The translations under genes were made by a program, and so were the position numbers. The notes under the pieces are model-generated. The model saw only the letters and a program-made list of their open reading frames with translations, made no database searches and was not told the DNA's origin. From positions 107,238,436 to 107,302,435 of the forward strand of contig NC_056001.1 of NCBI RefSeq assembly GCF_018446385.1: 64,000 bases of DNA. Reading direction: 5' to 3'. Each line of letters begins with the position of its first letter. Within the stretch, counting starts at the first letter, position 1. Below, one piece after another: positions 1 to 11,160 of the stretch. Origin of the DNA: Zingiber officinale (Eukaryota > Streptophyta > Magnoliopsida > Zingiberales > Zingiberaceae).

Positions 1-1152
1 ATCTTTTACAAGAGAGATATTTTAATTTTAATTCTCTTTAATAAATTATATCTTCCACATAATAAAAATTAAAATTAAAATCCTTTTTAATTTAATATGG
101 CCGGCCCCTCTAGCTTGGGTTCAAGCTAGGGCCGGCCACCCCAACTTATGCTTAGGCCGGCCCTAGCTTGGTTCCCAAGCTAGCTTGGCCGGCTCCTTTT
201 AGGTGGGTATAGAAAGTGGGTATAGGTGGGTATAGTACTCTATAAATAAGAGGCTACGATAGGGACCGAGAGGAGGAATTGGTTTTGGTCTCCCGATAAA
301 ATTAAGCATCCCGTGTTCGCCCCGAACACACAACTTAATTTTATCAATAATAATTCATTCCACTAGAGAACTATTATTGAACTACCGCACCAATCCCAAA
401 TTACATTTTTGGGCTCCTTCTTATTATGAGTGTGTTAGTCTCCCTGTGTTTAAGATATCGAATGTCCACTAATTAAGTGAGTTATTGACAACTCATTTAA
501 TTAATATCTTAATCCAAAAGTAGTACCACTCAACCTTATCATCATGTCGGACTAAGTCCACCTGCAGGGTTTAACATGACAATCCTTATGAGCTCCTCTT
601 GGGGACATTATCAACCTAGTATCTCTAGGACACAGTTTCCTTCTATAATCAACAACACACACTATAAGTGATATCATTTCCCAACTTATCGGGTTTATTG
701 ATTCATTGAACTAAATCTCACCCATTGATAAATTAAAGAAATAAATATCAAATATATATGTTTGTTATTATATTAGGATTAAGAGCACACACTTCCATAA
801 TAACTGAGGTATTTGTTCCTTTATAAAGTCAGTATAAAAGAAATAACATCAGATGGTCCTACTCAATACACTCTAAGTGTACTAGTGTAATTATATAGTC
901 AAGATAAACTAATTCCTAATTACACTACGACCTTCCAATGGTTTGTTCCTTTCCATTTTGGTCGTGAGCTACTGTTTATAATTTATAAGGTACTGATAAC
1001 ATCATCTTCTATATGTGACACCACATACTATGTTATCTACAATATAAATTAATTGAACAACTACAATCAAATGTAGATAAATTGACCAAATGTGATTCTT
1101 TATTTAACATAAATGTTTACAAAAGCTTAGGCTTTCAGTAGACACTCCAACA
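1..1152 (-). mobile_element. LTR-like long repeat, left copy
   Basis: Read on the minus strand this starts at 1152 with TGTTGGAGTGTCTACTGAAA and runs off the window edge. It matches the right-end repeat (62854-64000, plus strand) almost throughout, by eye about 85-90% identical, so the two copies point away from each other. It has LTR hallmarks: a TG start, a TATA-like stretch (CTTATTTATAGAG on the minus strand, near 240-252) and length above 1.1 kb. No polypurine tract precedes the TG end, so this edge is the 5' LTR or solo-LTR edge. It abuts Tat-element DNA. The superfamily is not resolved (copia is my guess). Confidence 0.7.
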
Positions 1153-2265
1153 CTGAGAGGATTTATCCTCTATTATGGTGGAGGGAGACACCCGAGCAGG
1201 CGTTTTGGCCTTGACCTTGGTAGAGGCTCGGGCAAGTGGGGACCTCGACGGAGAGGCTTGGACTAATGGAGTGACTCGCTTCCTTTTGCGTTGCAAACAC
1301 AAACACTTTCCTGGGGGTGGCAAAGAGGCCCTCTCATCTTCGGTCGCCTCGGTTTCCAAGGTCTCTATTCCCTTGGACGGTTGGGAAGAAGTCTCGAGCA
1401 CGACCCCAACCTGAGTTGTTGAAGGTGCCTCAGAACTTCTTCGGAGTTATTCCTCCAATTCCTTCAAAGCGACATTGGGTAGCTTGGAAGAATCAACAGA
1501 AAATGCATGAAACATGGCGGCTTCTGCAAAATAACAAGGAGATACCTTAGTTAGCGAAGACCTGGAACAGAAGACAGGAGATCTTACCGAAAGGAGCGTC
1601 TATTGACACCTGAATAGGGCTAAGTCCGAAAGCATATAGTAGTCCTTCTCGCAATATCACCGAAAGTTGAAGTCAAACTCCTTCCAGTTTCTCTGAGGAT
1701 GGGAGGCAGTCAGGCTGGTGCTGGTGCTCCTGCAGTTCGGAGGGGGAAGGGGCATTATAGCGCCATTGCGCAGGCCAAGTGACAGGGTCAGGCAGCTGTA
1801 TGTAGAAAAAACGAGAGTTCCAACCCTTATTGGAATAGGGCATGTCCACGAAAACTTATAGCCTACCCTAGATTGTACCATAAAAATGCCCAGTCCTGAG
1901 TGCTTAAGGGTGTAAAAGTGGTGGAAGAGTTGCGGGGTTAGGAAAATTTTGTATGAGCGGCACAAGATTATCATTCCGCACATAGCACGGAAAGCATTAT
2001 GAGCAAATTGGGATAGGGAAATACTATAGTATTGACTCAAGGATGAGAAGAATGGATGAATGGAAAAGCGGAGGCCACCCAGAAGCTGGTCCTTAAAGAA
2101 GGTTATGAATCCAGTGGGAGGGGAAGAGGGATGATCATGGGGATCCGGAGGAAGGAGCTTGCAAGCATCGGGAAGCCTCAAGCTAGCACGGATCGATTCA
2201 AGGTCACTCCTATCTAAATCAGAAAGAAAGTACAAGTACCAGGGCATTTCCCTCTCACTAGCCAT
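1153..2265 (-). pseudogene. Antisense ORF of the Tat element: plant gypsy-type transposon domain protein (fossil)
   Basis: Reading starts at the Met of MASEREMPWYLYFLSDLD (2265). Further on come LGGLRFSIHPFF, LCRSYKIFLTPQLFHHFYTL and SGLGIFMVQSRVG, the pattern of the family annotated as putative plant transposon protein or gypsy-type transposase. This domain is carried on the strand opposite to gag-pol in many Tat elements; its biochemical role is not known. A Lys/Arg/Ser/Pro-rich tail follows toward 1153, where the LTR-like insertion cuts the ORF. The copy looks broken. Confidence 0.7.
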
Positions 2266-2313
2266 TAGAGAAACAAGGAGGGAAAAGGCAGACGAGAGAA
2301 GAAAAGTACTCAC

Positions 2314-2898
2314 AGTGAAGAGGCACAGACAAGAAGGCGAACAATCGAAAGCAAAGGAACAACGAAGAGTTGAAGGGAGGAGGAGCAGTAAGAAGAAACA
2401 GCAGACTGCCTTTAGGTTTATAAATCAAAACCCCTAGGATACATCGAAGATCGAGTCGGACAAACGAAATGGCGCAACACACGTCAACCGTCAGATCAAG
2501 GAACAAAGGTGATTTGGGGAAGCCCGTGGAAAAAGCATACGCCGTACATTATGAGGAGTTAAGGTTGAGGGGCATACGTCAACCCCCGATGAAAGGACAT
2601 TTATGATGGAAATGACAGGAAAATCATGAAGAAGGATATGTGAGGAGGCGTGCCTTGCTTCATGAAGACCATGCCTCGGGAATCGGAAAGTCCAGGCGGG
2701 AGCCTCGGGAAGTGAAGAAGATGGCGACAGGAAAGTCGATCAGAATTCGACGCCTCTGCACTTCCTCGAAATTAGAGTATGGTTTAGATTTAATTAAAAA
2801 CCTTATAAAATGCACTTTGTGATTGTAGGAATATTAAGCTAAGTCCATTAGCCCATCTCCCGTTGAGTCACAAGTGCTACCGACCAAATTAGATTACT
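2314..2898. other. Tat 3'-region DNA between the antisense ORF and the tandem arrays
   Basis: Purine-rich on the plus strand, without a convincing gene. It probably holds the promoter and leader of the antisense ORF (minus strand), but no clear TATA box is seen. Confidence 0.4.
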
Positions 2899-2899
2899 G

Positions 2900-3470
2900 G
2901 GCAGATCTCCAAATCAAATTCCTGGACAAATTTCCAAATCAAATTCCTAGGTAGATATCAAAATCAAATTCCTGGACAAATCTCCAAATCAAATTCTTGG
3001 GTAGATCTCCAAATCAAATTCCTGGGCAAATATCCAGATCACAATACTGGTCAGGTCTCCTGATCAAGTACTGGTCAGGCAGACCTCCAGATTGCTTCTT
3101 GGTCAGATCTTTAGATTACATCCTGGTCAGGTCTCTAGATCAAGTACTAGTTAGACCTCCAGATTGCTTCTTGGCTAGGTCTTCAGATTACATCCTGGTC
3201 AGGTCTCCAGATAAAGTACTGGGTAGGCCTCCAGATTGCTTCTTGGCCAAGTCTTCAAATTACATCCTGGTCAGGTCTCTAGATCAAGTACTGGTCATGC
3301 CTCCAGATTGATTCTTGGACAGGTCTTCAGATTACATCTTGGTCAGGTCTCCAGATCAAGTACTGATCAGACTTCCAGATTGCTTCTTGGTCAGGTATTC
3401 AGATTACTTCCTGGTCATGTTTCTAGACTGGGTCCTAAGCAGACCTTCCAGGTTATTCCTAGTCAAGTCA
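2900..3470 (+). repeat. 24-bp repeat array organised in 72-bp triplets
   Basis: The first part (about 2900-3050) is a simple run of 24-25 bp units (AGATCTCCAAATCAAATTCC). From about 3085 three diverged 24-bp units alternate regularly (CTCCAGATTGCTTCTTGG, CTTCAGATTACATCCTGG, CTCCAGATCAAGTACTGG), giving a 72-bp higher-order unit repeated about five times. Because 24 and 72 are multiples of three, open frames through the array are periodic by-products, not evidence of a protein. The array lies in the Tat 3' untranslated region. Confidence 0.9.
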
Positions 3471-3482
3471 TTGAATCGTCTC

Positions 3483-5430
3483 TCGTTCGGGATTCCAGAC
3501 TCTCGCCCCAGCGCGAGTTATAAGTGAGCTTGCCCTAATGCTTCCAGACTCTCACCTCAGTGCAAGTTATAAGTGAGTCTGCTCTCACGACCAACGACCT
3601 CTCGGTCGTGATTCTAGACTCTCGCCCCAGCGCGAGTTATAAGTGAGCTTGCCCTCACACTTCCAGACTCTCGCTCCAATGCGAGTTATAAGTGAGACTG
3701 CTCTCATGACCAACGACCTCTCGGTCGGGATTCCAGACTCTCGCCCTAGCGCGAGTTATAAGTGAGCTTGCCCTCATGCTTCTAGACTCTCACCCTAGTG
3801 TGAGTTATAAGTGAGCATGCTCTCACGACCAACGACCTCTTGATTAGAATTCTAGAATCTCTCCCCAGTACGAGTTATAAGTGAGCTTGCCCTCATGCTT
3901 CTAGACTCTCGCCCCAATGCGAGTTATAAGTGAGTCTGCCCTCATGACTAACGACCTCTCGGTTGGGATTCCAGACTCTCATCCCAGCGTGAGTTATAAG
4001 TGAGCATGCCCTCACGCTTCCAGACTCTTGTCCAGTGTGAGTTATAAGTGAGTCTGATCTCACAACCAACGACCTCTCGGTCGGGATTCAAGACTCTCGT
4101 CCCATCGCGAGTTATAAGTGAGTTTGCCCTCGCGCTTCCAGACTCTCACCCTAAGGCGAGTTATAAGTGAGTCTGCTCTCATGACCAACGACCTCTCGGT
4201 CGGGATTCCAAACTCTCGCCCCAGCGCGAGTTATAAGTGAGTCTGCTCTCATGACCAACGACCTCTCGGTCGGGATTCCAAACTCTCGCCCCAGCGCGAG
4301 TTATAAGTGAGCATGCCCTCACGCTTCAGGACTCTCGCTTAGTGCGAGTTATAAATGAGCTTGCCCTCACGCTTCCAGACTCTCGCCCCAGTGCGAGTTA
4401 TAAGTGAGCTTGCTCTCACGCCTCCAGACTCTCACCCCAATGCGAGTTATAAGTGAGTCTACTCTCACGTCCAACGACCTCTCGGTCAGGATTCCAGACT
4501 CTCGCCCTAGCGCGAGTTATAAGTGAGCATGCCCTCACGCTTCCAGACTCTCGCCCAGTGCGAGTTATAAGTGAGTCTGCTCTCATGACCAACGACCTCT
4601 CAATCGGGATTCCAAACTCTCGTCCCAGCGCAAGTTATAAGTGAGTTTACCCTCACGCTTCCAGACTCTCGTCCCAATGCGAGTTATAAGTGAGTCTGCT
4701 CTCACGACCAACGACCTCTCAGTCGGGATTCCAAACTCTCGTCCCAGCGTGAGTTATAAGTGAGCATGCCCTAACGCTTCCAGACTCTCATCCAGTGCGA
4801 GTTATAAGTGAGTCTGCTTTCACGACCAACGACCTCTTGGCTGGGATTCCAGACTCTCGTCCCAGTGCGAGTTATAAGTGAGCTTGCCCTCACGCTTCCA
4901 GACTCTCACCCTAAGGAGAGTTATAAGTGAGTCTGTTCTCATGACCAACGACCTCTCGATCGGGATTCCAAACTCTCGCCCCAGCGCGAGTTATAAGTGA
5001 GCATGCCCTCACGCTTCCGGGTTCTCACCCAGTGCGAGTTATAAGTAAGTTTGCCCTCACGCTTCCAGACTCTCGCCCCAATGGGAGTTATAAGTGAGCT
5101 TGCTCTCACGCCTCCAGACTCTCTGCTCAATGCGAGTTATAAGTGAGCCTACTCTCACGTCCAAGGACCTCTTGGCCCGGATTCCAGACTCTCGCCCCAG
5201 TGCGAGTTATAAGTGAGCATGCCCTCACGCTTCCAGACTCTCGTCCAGTACGAGTTATAAGTGAGCTTGCCCTCACGCTTCCAGACTCTCACCCCAGTAC
5301 GAGTTATAAGTGAGCTTGCTCTCACGCCTCCAGACTCTCGCCAAGTACGAGTTATAAGTGAGCTTGCTCTCACGACCAATGACCTCTCGGTCGGGAATCC
5401 TCTCAATCGGGATTCTAAACCCTCGCCCTG
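3483..5430 (+). repeat. 49/70-bp alternating tandem array (119-bp higher-order unit), Tat satellite
   Basis: About 33 units share a 40-bp core (CCAGACTCTCGCCCCAGCGC then GAGTTATAAGTGAG). A 49-bp form ends in CCCTCACGCTT. A 70-bp form carries an extra 21 bp (ACCAACGACCTCTCGGTCGG). The forms often alternate, making a 119-bp higher-order unit. Each core has two small inverted repeats, CTCGC/GCGAG and TGAG/CTCA. Local exact copies (for example 4171-4240 and 4241-4310) show recent slippage or unequal exchange. A diverged unit also lies at 62795-62853, behind a different Tat gag. Confidence 0.92.
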
Positions 5431-5671
5431 GCGTAAGCTATTCGTGAATGGCATTTTTATGGTTGTGCATCAACGCAAGCTACGAGCAAATATATTCTCA
5501 TACCTAATAACTTATTTACTCCAAAGAAGAAAGGAATACCAAGGAAGAGAAGGAAACATAAGAAAAAGACTGAAGAAGAGGACTAGAATCTAGTCAAATC
5601 AGCATTTATTTGATAAAGTTCGAGAGACATTCTTCAAAGTTCTTAGCATTCCATCGAAAATATAAGTGGTC

Positions 5672-6109
5672 TCAAGTGGCAGTAGCAGGTCGACACCTAG
5701 GGAACGATCGGTCTGCCAGGCTGGCCAACTCTAAATGGGCTTGCACCTCGGTCAGCTCCTTCTTAAAATGATGAATGGTGCGGTGTTGTTGGGCAATGGT
5801 TTCATCCTTCATCTGACTTTCTTCTTGAAGAAGGGTTATAGAGTCATCATGTTTTGCCTTCAAATAGGCAATAAAGTGAGTTTAGCTCTCCAAGTTTGAA
5901 TAAGCCTTATGTTTCAAAGTTGTCTCAGCTCGAGTCTTGGACTTAGCGGCTAACCAGAGTTCTTTCATTTCTCGACAAAGAGAAGATTGAAGGTCTTTAC
6001 TTTGCGTCATCTCAAATAAGGCCTCATCCTTCTGGGCAAGCAATTGAGTCAGATGAGTAAGTTGTTGACGCAGAGGTGACACCTCGTCAGGCTCTGCGTT
6101 GGATTCCAT
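5672..6109 (-). pseudogene. Second antisense ORF of the Tat element, coiled-coil protein (fossil)
   Basis: Starts MESNAEPDEVSPLRQQL at 6109. The product is rich in Glu, Lys, Gln and Leu with heptad-like spacing (LTHLTQLLAQKDEALFEM and QMKDETIAQQHRTIHHFKKE), so it is predicted to form coiled coils. It lies just upstream of the 3' LTR on the strand opposite to the element. Coiled-coil segments accompany the gypsy-type transposon domain in this group of antisense ORFs, but here the two are about 3.4 kb apart with the arrays between them. The copy looks broken. Function is unknown. Confidence 0.5.
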
Positions 6110-6447
6110 GGTATGAAGAAATTAGCAAGGAAAACATAAGTGAATGAGAGGTGTCAACCCTTTTTAAAGGGGAAGATGTGAAGAGTCGGCCTCGAAGTCT
6201 GTAACGACACATGGGGAACAGGGTCGCATTCAAAGCATGCGGCACATCCAAAGATCTGGGAATTGGCGCAGAGGCACAGACATTTGGGAAATAGCGTAGC
6301 ATTTGAGCACAGGGTAAATTTCCGAAGACTAGGGGACAAGGAGCAGTAGTTACTAGTTAAAGTCACAAGGGCAAGGTCAAGTGGAACTGGAGTCTGGGTC
6401 TAGTCAGTCGGACTTGAGCCTCCTTCGACTAGACTTGGGGGGATGCT

Positions 6448-7428
6448 TGTGATATAGTGCATAATGGTAGGGTCCAGTCATAAGAAGTTAAGGGGACGTG
6501 GCAATCCATAGTCAAGGGGGCGTGGCAGTCAGAAGTCAAGGGGACGTGGTAGTCCGAAGTCAAGGGGCGTGGCAGTCAACATATGGGTATGATCGCTTGG
6601 GGCCATCTGGTGTACAAAAACCCGAGCGGGGTCTACAGGCCAGGGAACCAGGTCTACAGCATGACACGTGATCAGAACAAAGTCTGACCTATCTTCACCG
6701 GTCGGGTTTCCTCCAGCTCACCCACATAAGCAGATTTGTCATTCTAGGTCGGGTCTGAATTGTAAAAGCAAGGAGAAAGGGACCCTGATCTCACCCCTCC
6801 GCCCCGTCTATTCCTCAGCACTCAGCAGACTGACCAGGGATGTCTATTCCTTCTCAGTCGGGACATAAAGTGCTACAAGACAACAAGGTCAGAGAATCAC
6901 AACCGTCTATCAGAGAACAACTGTCTAGTGTCAAGGAATATTTCAATAGTCAGTCGTCATCGGCGAATAGAACCTTCCTTTGGACCCAAGAAGAATGTCA
7001 CGTGTCCTCTCTCACTCAACAAGGCCTGACACCTGACATTCTCTGACATCGGTCAGGCTCCAGAAGGTACTCACAGTCATATAAAAAGGGGCGTCCTCTC
7101 CCTTGCGTAGGTACGCTCACTCGTACACTTATCTTCTACTTTTCTTCTTTCTTCGTACATTGTTCTTCTGGGGAAAAAGTACCTGACTTGAGCGTCGAAG
7201 GGCCTACTCCAGGAACTTTTTTCCTAGTTCTTGGCCTCTCCGTGTGCTTGTCTAAGTGTACACAGAGTTCTAGTACCACTGACGCATGCCCAGCAGTCCT
7301 TCAGGGCCATGTGGGGGTCCATTCTTTAAAGCCCATGTGACCGCAGCATCACAGTCTCCTCCCCGTCAACGCCAGCGACACTTTATCCGGCCTTCGTCTG
7401 ACTCAGATTCTGGACGGGATCGATTACA
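6448..7428 (+). repeat. Tat-type 3' LTR
   Basis: Starts TGTGATATAGTGC directly after the polypurine tract and ends near GATCGATTACA. U3 holds short repeats of about 24 bp (GTCAAGGGGGCGTGGCAGTC, about 6500-6575). The promoter TATAAAAAGGGG is at 7080, and downstream is the motif TTGAGCGTCGAAGGGCC (7186-7202), shared with the related LTRs near 60980 and 17845. The last few bases of the 3' border are uncertain. Confidence 0.8.
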
Positions 7429-7859
7429 AATCATAAATCTCCCTATATTACAAATCATAAATCACAATACAAGGGATATGTAAATTCAATTTACTGATTA
7501 AATTTTTATTTCAGCGTAATCAAATAAAATAAATTTAGTGATTAATTTTTTATTTCAGCATAATCAAATAAAATAAAAAAATTTAAAATTAAAATTGAAC
7601 CAAATTAATCGATCATTTTTAAGCTTCAATTGCTATTGCTATGTAGATGGCTACTAATAACATATCATTGGTTTTATTTGTTCTATTTAATTGCTTTTAT
7701 CGAATTTAAATTTTTAAAACCAAAATCGAACACATTTAATCAAATTAATTCATATTTTTAAAATAAAAAAATTAATTGAATCAAATTTATAAATTTGATC
7801 GATTGTATATGTTAAATTGTTTTAATTGATTTGTTGCTCACCCTTAATTGGAGTGCATG

Positions 7860-8180
7860 TATATTTAAGAAAAGGGTGTAGCAGTTCGTTGGCAAATCAT
7901 TTTGTGTCTGGTCGTCGTCTTGAAGAAGCTTTTATAGTGTATTTCAGTCCTCGAGGTTATGATATTCTGATAGGATATTCAAGTTATTATCTAAGTATCC
8001 GTGATTCAATCCCTAACTATGACGTATTTGTAGGAATTTCTTTTCTAAATGGGGAGTGAGAACGTAATCAAAGTATGCTGAACTTCTAGGTTGGTCATCA
8101 CGTCTGCTTCCCTATTTACCGATGGAGATAATCATTATCATTTCTGAATCAAGGGGGATGAGAGTGCTAAGCCTTTAAAT
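7860..8180 (+). repeat. Possible SINE-like or unclassified short repeat
   Basis: It holds a possible pol III A-box (TAGCAGTTCGTTGG at 7879) and a B-box-like GATTCAATCCC (8003-8013). Their spacing of about 120 bp is too long for a standard tRNA-derived SINE. The 77-residue open frame inside has no recognisable domain. A decayed member of an unclassified short-repeat family is the best description. Confidence 0.3.
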
Positions 8181-8268
8181 CTCCTCACCCGATGTGCGGA
8201 ATCGGAAACCCTAGTTAGATGCCAATCTCCTCACCTATGTGTGAAATCGGAAACCCTAGCTAGATGCC
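8177..8268 (+). repeat. 46-bp tandem duplication
   Basis: Two adjacent copies of AATCTCCTCACC followed by GGAATCGGAAACCCTAG, about 87% alike. Confidence 0.8.
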
Positions 8269-9093
8269 GACCCTATAGATTTATTTTCGTCTTCATTTGG
8301 AGCTTGTTGTTCTTGGTGGGTTTTGAATTCGTTTGTCTGCACTTGATTTTTTTTTAAAATTCTTTTTTTTTTGCTTGGATTTAAGGCTGGAAACCTTAGA
8401 AGAACAGAGCAGGTGAGTAAAAGATAAGTTAAATCATTTAACTGGTCCAGCTGATCTAATTTATCGATTAATTCAAAATTTTAATTTTTATTTCTGAAAA
8501 TATATCGATTAATTAGGTTAAATAGGTTGATCTTGATTTAAAAAATTTAAATTTAATTAGACAGATTAAATAGAACAAATCAGTCTATTGATACATTATT
8601 AGCAGTCGATTAATATCACAACTGATTGTTAACTACCTAACAATCGATTGCTAAACTTAAAAATCAAACAAAATATTCTGTAACCAATTATTGGACTCGG
8701 TTGTCCATTATTCAATTGCTAGAAAGCTGTAATGGCTAGTCCATCACTAGTTGATTGTTGAAAACATCAATCGGTTGTTAATGGAGCAATCCGTTATTTT
8801 AATTTTCTATTGGATTAACTAATATTATATTGACCCAATTTATTCAACTTTTATTAAAAATTTATTCCATTGAGTTAGGTTAGATAAAAATAAATCAATT
8901 TAAATAATTTTATATTAAAGATTCAATCAAAATTTCACATTGGAAAGATTTGAAAATGACCATGAATTTAGTATGAAGCCTTTTGGATAAAATACAAAGG
9001 TAAAGTCATGAGGACTCAGACTCAAAGTGGACAATATCATGTTATTATGGAAATATATAAACATCCTCTGGGCACAACAAATAATATTATGAT

Positions 9094-9325
9094 CTGATGC
9101 TCGCGGGGAAAATCCAGAGTAAGTTAGGATAACGAAATGTTCACGGGGAGATACAGAGTGGATTAAGATGATCAGATGCTTACGGAAAAGACCATGAATA
9201 GATCAGGACGATCGGATGCTCACAAAGAAGACTAAGAACATATCAAGATCATCAAATGCTCACAGAAAAGACTTAGAACATGTTAAAATGATCAAATATT
9301 CATAAGAAAATTCAGAATCGAAAAA
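9094..9325 (+). repeat. 40-bp minisatellite, about six units
   Basis: Units follow the pattern CAGATGCTCACRGARAAGAC plus a variable half ending AAGATGAT. Divergence rises toward the right end. Confidence 0.75.
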
Positions 9326-9649
9326 GTCCTCAAAATAAATAATATCATATAAAGATATATGAGCACTCAACTTTTAGTTTACGATATACTGTGTTTTCAA
9401 CGGAGTGATCACTCCTACCATTCCTGAGCTGCGCTAAAAGTTGAATGTCGTATTTAACTAATATAATAAATCATATAATTTTAGCGCTTATTGAATATAT
9501 CAAATCCTTAAGGTTTTCTTCACTCTACCATCGTATATTGAAACGGAGATTCCATCAAGCAGGCCTAATCTATATGCTAGCTGCTATATTGACAGTACGA
9601 TATTAAGTAGAGTATTGATACAATTAAATTAAGCATGAAATTGGGTCGT

Positions 9650-10560
9650 CCGTGGCGTGATCCGAATCGCGCAAAAGACTGACGTCTTCGATATCGATTT
9701 GTCGAAAGAATCCTGCTAATTTTGCACGCGGGACTCATGTTTCAACAGCAATTAAACTCGCGACGGTGTCCAGGAATCGGAAGCATGCGCAGTGGATGCA
9801 GAGACAAGCTGTGAGTGCGCGCCATTCCGATGATCCCCTCGCCATGGCGGAATGGGCCTGCAGATCCTGCGAGCCACGAAGCCAACCGTGACAGCGACCT
9901 GCAGCATCAGCCATTAATGCGCTTCGCCCACCGATGCAGCACGAGCGCGCGGCCGCGACGAAATTGCTCGAGCGGCGCTCGCGCGCGAGTGGCCCGCGGA
10001 CCGGGCCCCTGTGTCTGCTGCATGGGTCCGGGGCGGCGACTCCGAGGCGCGCACATGGGCGGTAGGTTCGCATGTGAAACCATCTGGCCGCCACCATCTC
10101 GTTCGGCCGGCGCGGAGGGATGGACCAGAGGTACGAGCCGTGCACTGTTGGCTGCTCTGCCGTTGGCCAGGCAAAATAAGCGAGGCGGGGCGAGGGGAGT
10201 TGGACAGGTGTTAAACGATCGGATTGCTTTCGGGGTCACATGGGCATGTCACGATCATGGTGTTGCAGGCACATGGAAAGGGAGAGTAGAGTGGGTGATT
10301 GAAATCGCGAGTGCGTGCGCTGGGAATTATTAAAGCAGGCAAGCGATTGGCGCGTCGCAGAGAAGAGCAGAGCGGTTAGCACAAGTGGTGCGTCCATGGT
10401 TTGCTGCGTAGACATGAACGGGACCTTGTGGTGATTGCCTCCTCCGCTGCTGTAATTGTTGCCCCGATCCGCTTGCTCTGTCAGCGACCTGTTGTCCCTC
10501 GCCTGCTATCAGTCAGAGGCATCGTGCTCTGTCGACTGTCTCTATGCGAGAACAGCCGGG
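9650..10560. other. GC-rich island without a supported gene
   Basis: The composition shifts sharply to GC-rich with many CpG-containing words (GCGCGC, GGCCGCGACG) between AT-rich flanks. Overlapping open frames exist on both strands (up to 172 codons), as expected where stop codons are rare; none shows a domain, signal peptide or intron pattern I recognise. It could be a decayed gene 5' end, a regulatory region or a GC-rich repeat. Confidence 0.45.
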
Positions 10561-10599
10561 AAATGGTTTAGTTCCCTTGGATGTTTTCCAGTTTGATTA

Positions 10600-11160
10600 A
10601 AATTAGGACTCGTAAATGAGCCCAGCCAAGTTTTGAAATTAAACTGTTGAAATAATTATTTAAACTTGATTTATTTTATTTTTATAAGCTTAAGTTTGTT
10701 TGAAGTGTACCTTTAAGTTTGATTCGTTTAGATGTTATTAAGTTTTCAATTTAAGTTTGGTTTAAACTTAGTTCGAACTTGATTCGAGTTTGGTTCGTTT
10801 AGATGTCATCGAACTTTCAATTTATATTTATTTGATTGTTTGAAAGTTTTAATTATTTGATTGGTTATTAAGGTTGATAATTCAAACTTATTTATTTTTT
10901 ATTTTATTTTATTATTTATTTAATATATTTATAAGAGTTTTATTAATAAATATGGTTGATGAATATTATTCATGAACGTTTTTCACGAATATTGTTCATA
11001 AACGTTAACGAGTTAAACACATGTGTTCAAACTTGTTTGTTTAATTTAACGAGCTGTTTAAATTTATTTGTTTAATTAATCTTGTATATACTGAACGAAC
11101 ATATACTAAACTTGTGTTATGAACGTTTGATTTATTTATAGTCCTAATTAAAATACAAGA
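10600..11160. repeat. Unclassified AT-rich interspersed repeat
   Basis: The words GTTCGTTTAGATG, TTCATGAACG and GTTCATAAACGTTAACGAG recur in direct and inverted order. This resembles a widespread non-coding plant repeat type that I cannot assign. No coding content. Confidence 0.4.

Larger units (their letters stand above)
1153..7428 (+). mobile_element. Ty3/gypsy Tat-type retrotransposon, 3' half (fossil)
   Basis: Parts in plus-strand order: a region with an antisense ORF holding a plant gypsy-type transposon domain (about 2265-1153), two tandem arrays (2900-3470 and 3483-5430), a second antisense ORF rich in coiled coil (6109-5672), a polypurine tract (GGGGGGATGC, 6437-6446) and the 3' LTR (6448-7428). 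Antisense ORFs and tandem arrays in the 3' untranslated region are known features of the Tat/Ogre group, which supports the assignment. The element is broken and its left side is cut by the LTR-like insertion at 1152. No gag or pol is in view here. Confidence 0.8.
7429..9640. other. AT-rich intergenic DNA with small repeats
   Basis: No gene is supported. The stretch 7440-7850 and 8450-8900 is built from AATTAA/ATCGATTAA-type sequence common in decayed plant repeats. Two short tandem repeats and a SINE-like stretch are listed separately. Confidence 0.6.

Noticed and set aside
2997-3527. Repetitive open frames such as RSSDYILVRSPD repeats
   Set aside because: By-product of 24/72-bp units divisible by three; no start context or domain.
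3483-5430. CRISPR-like appearance of regularly spaced palindromic repeats
   Set aside because: The spacers are themselves repeated units, the host is a plant nuclear genome and the array belongs to a Tat retroelement.
9815-10333. 172-codon plus-strand frame in the GC-rich island
   Set aside because: Several equally long frames overlap on both strands, as expected from GC richness; no domain or plausible start context.
10370-10440. Possible tRNA (GCGGTTAGCACAAGTGGT resembles an A-box)
   Set aside because: No B-box at the right distance and no cloverleaf pairing seen.
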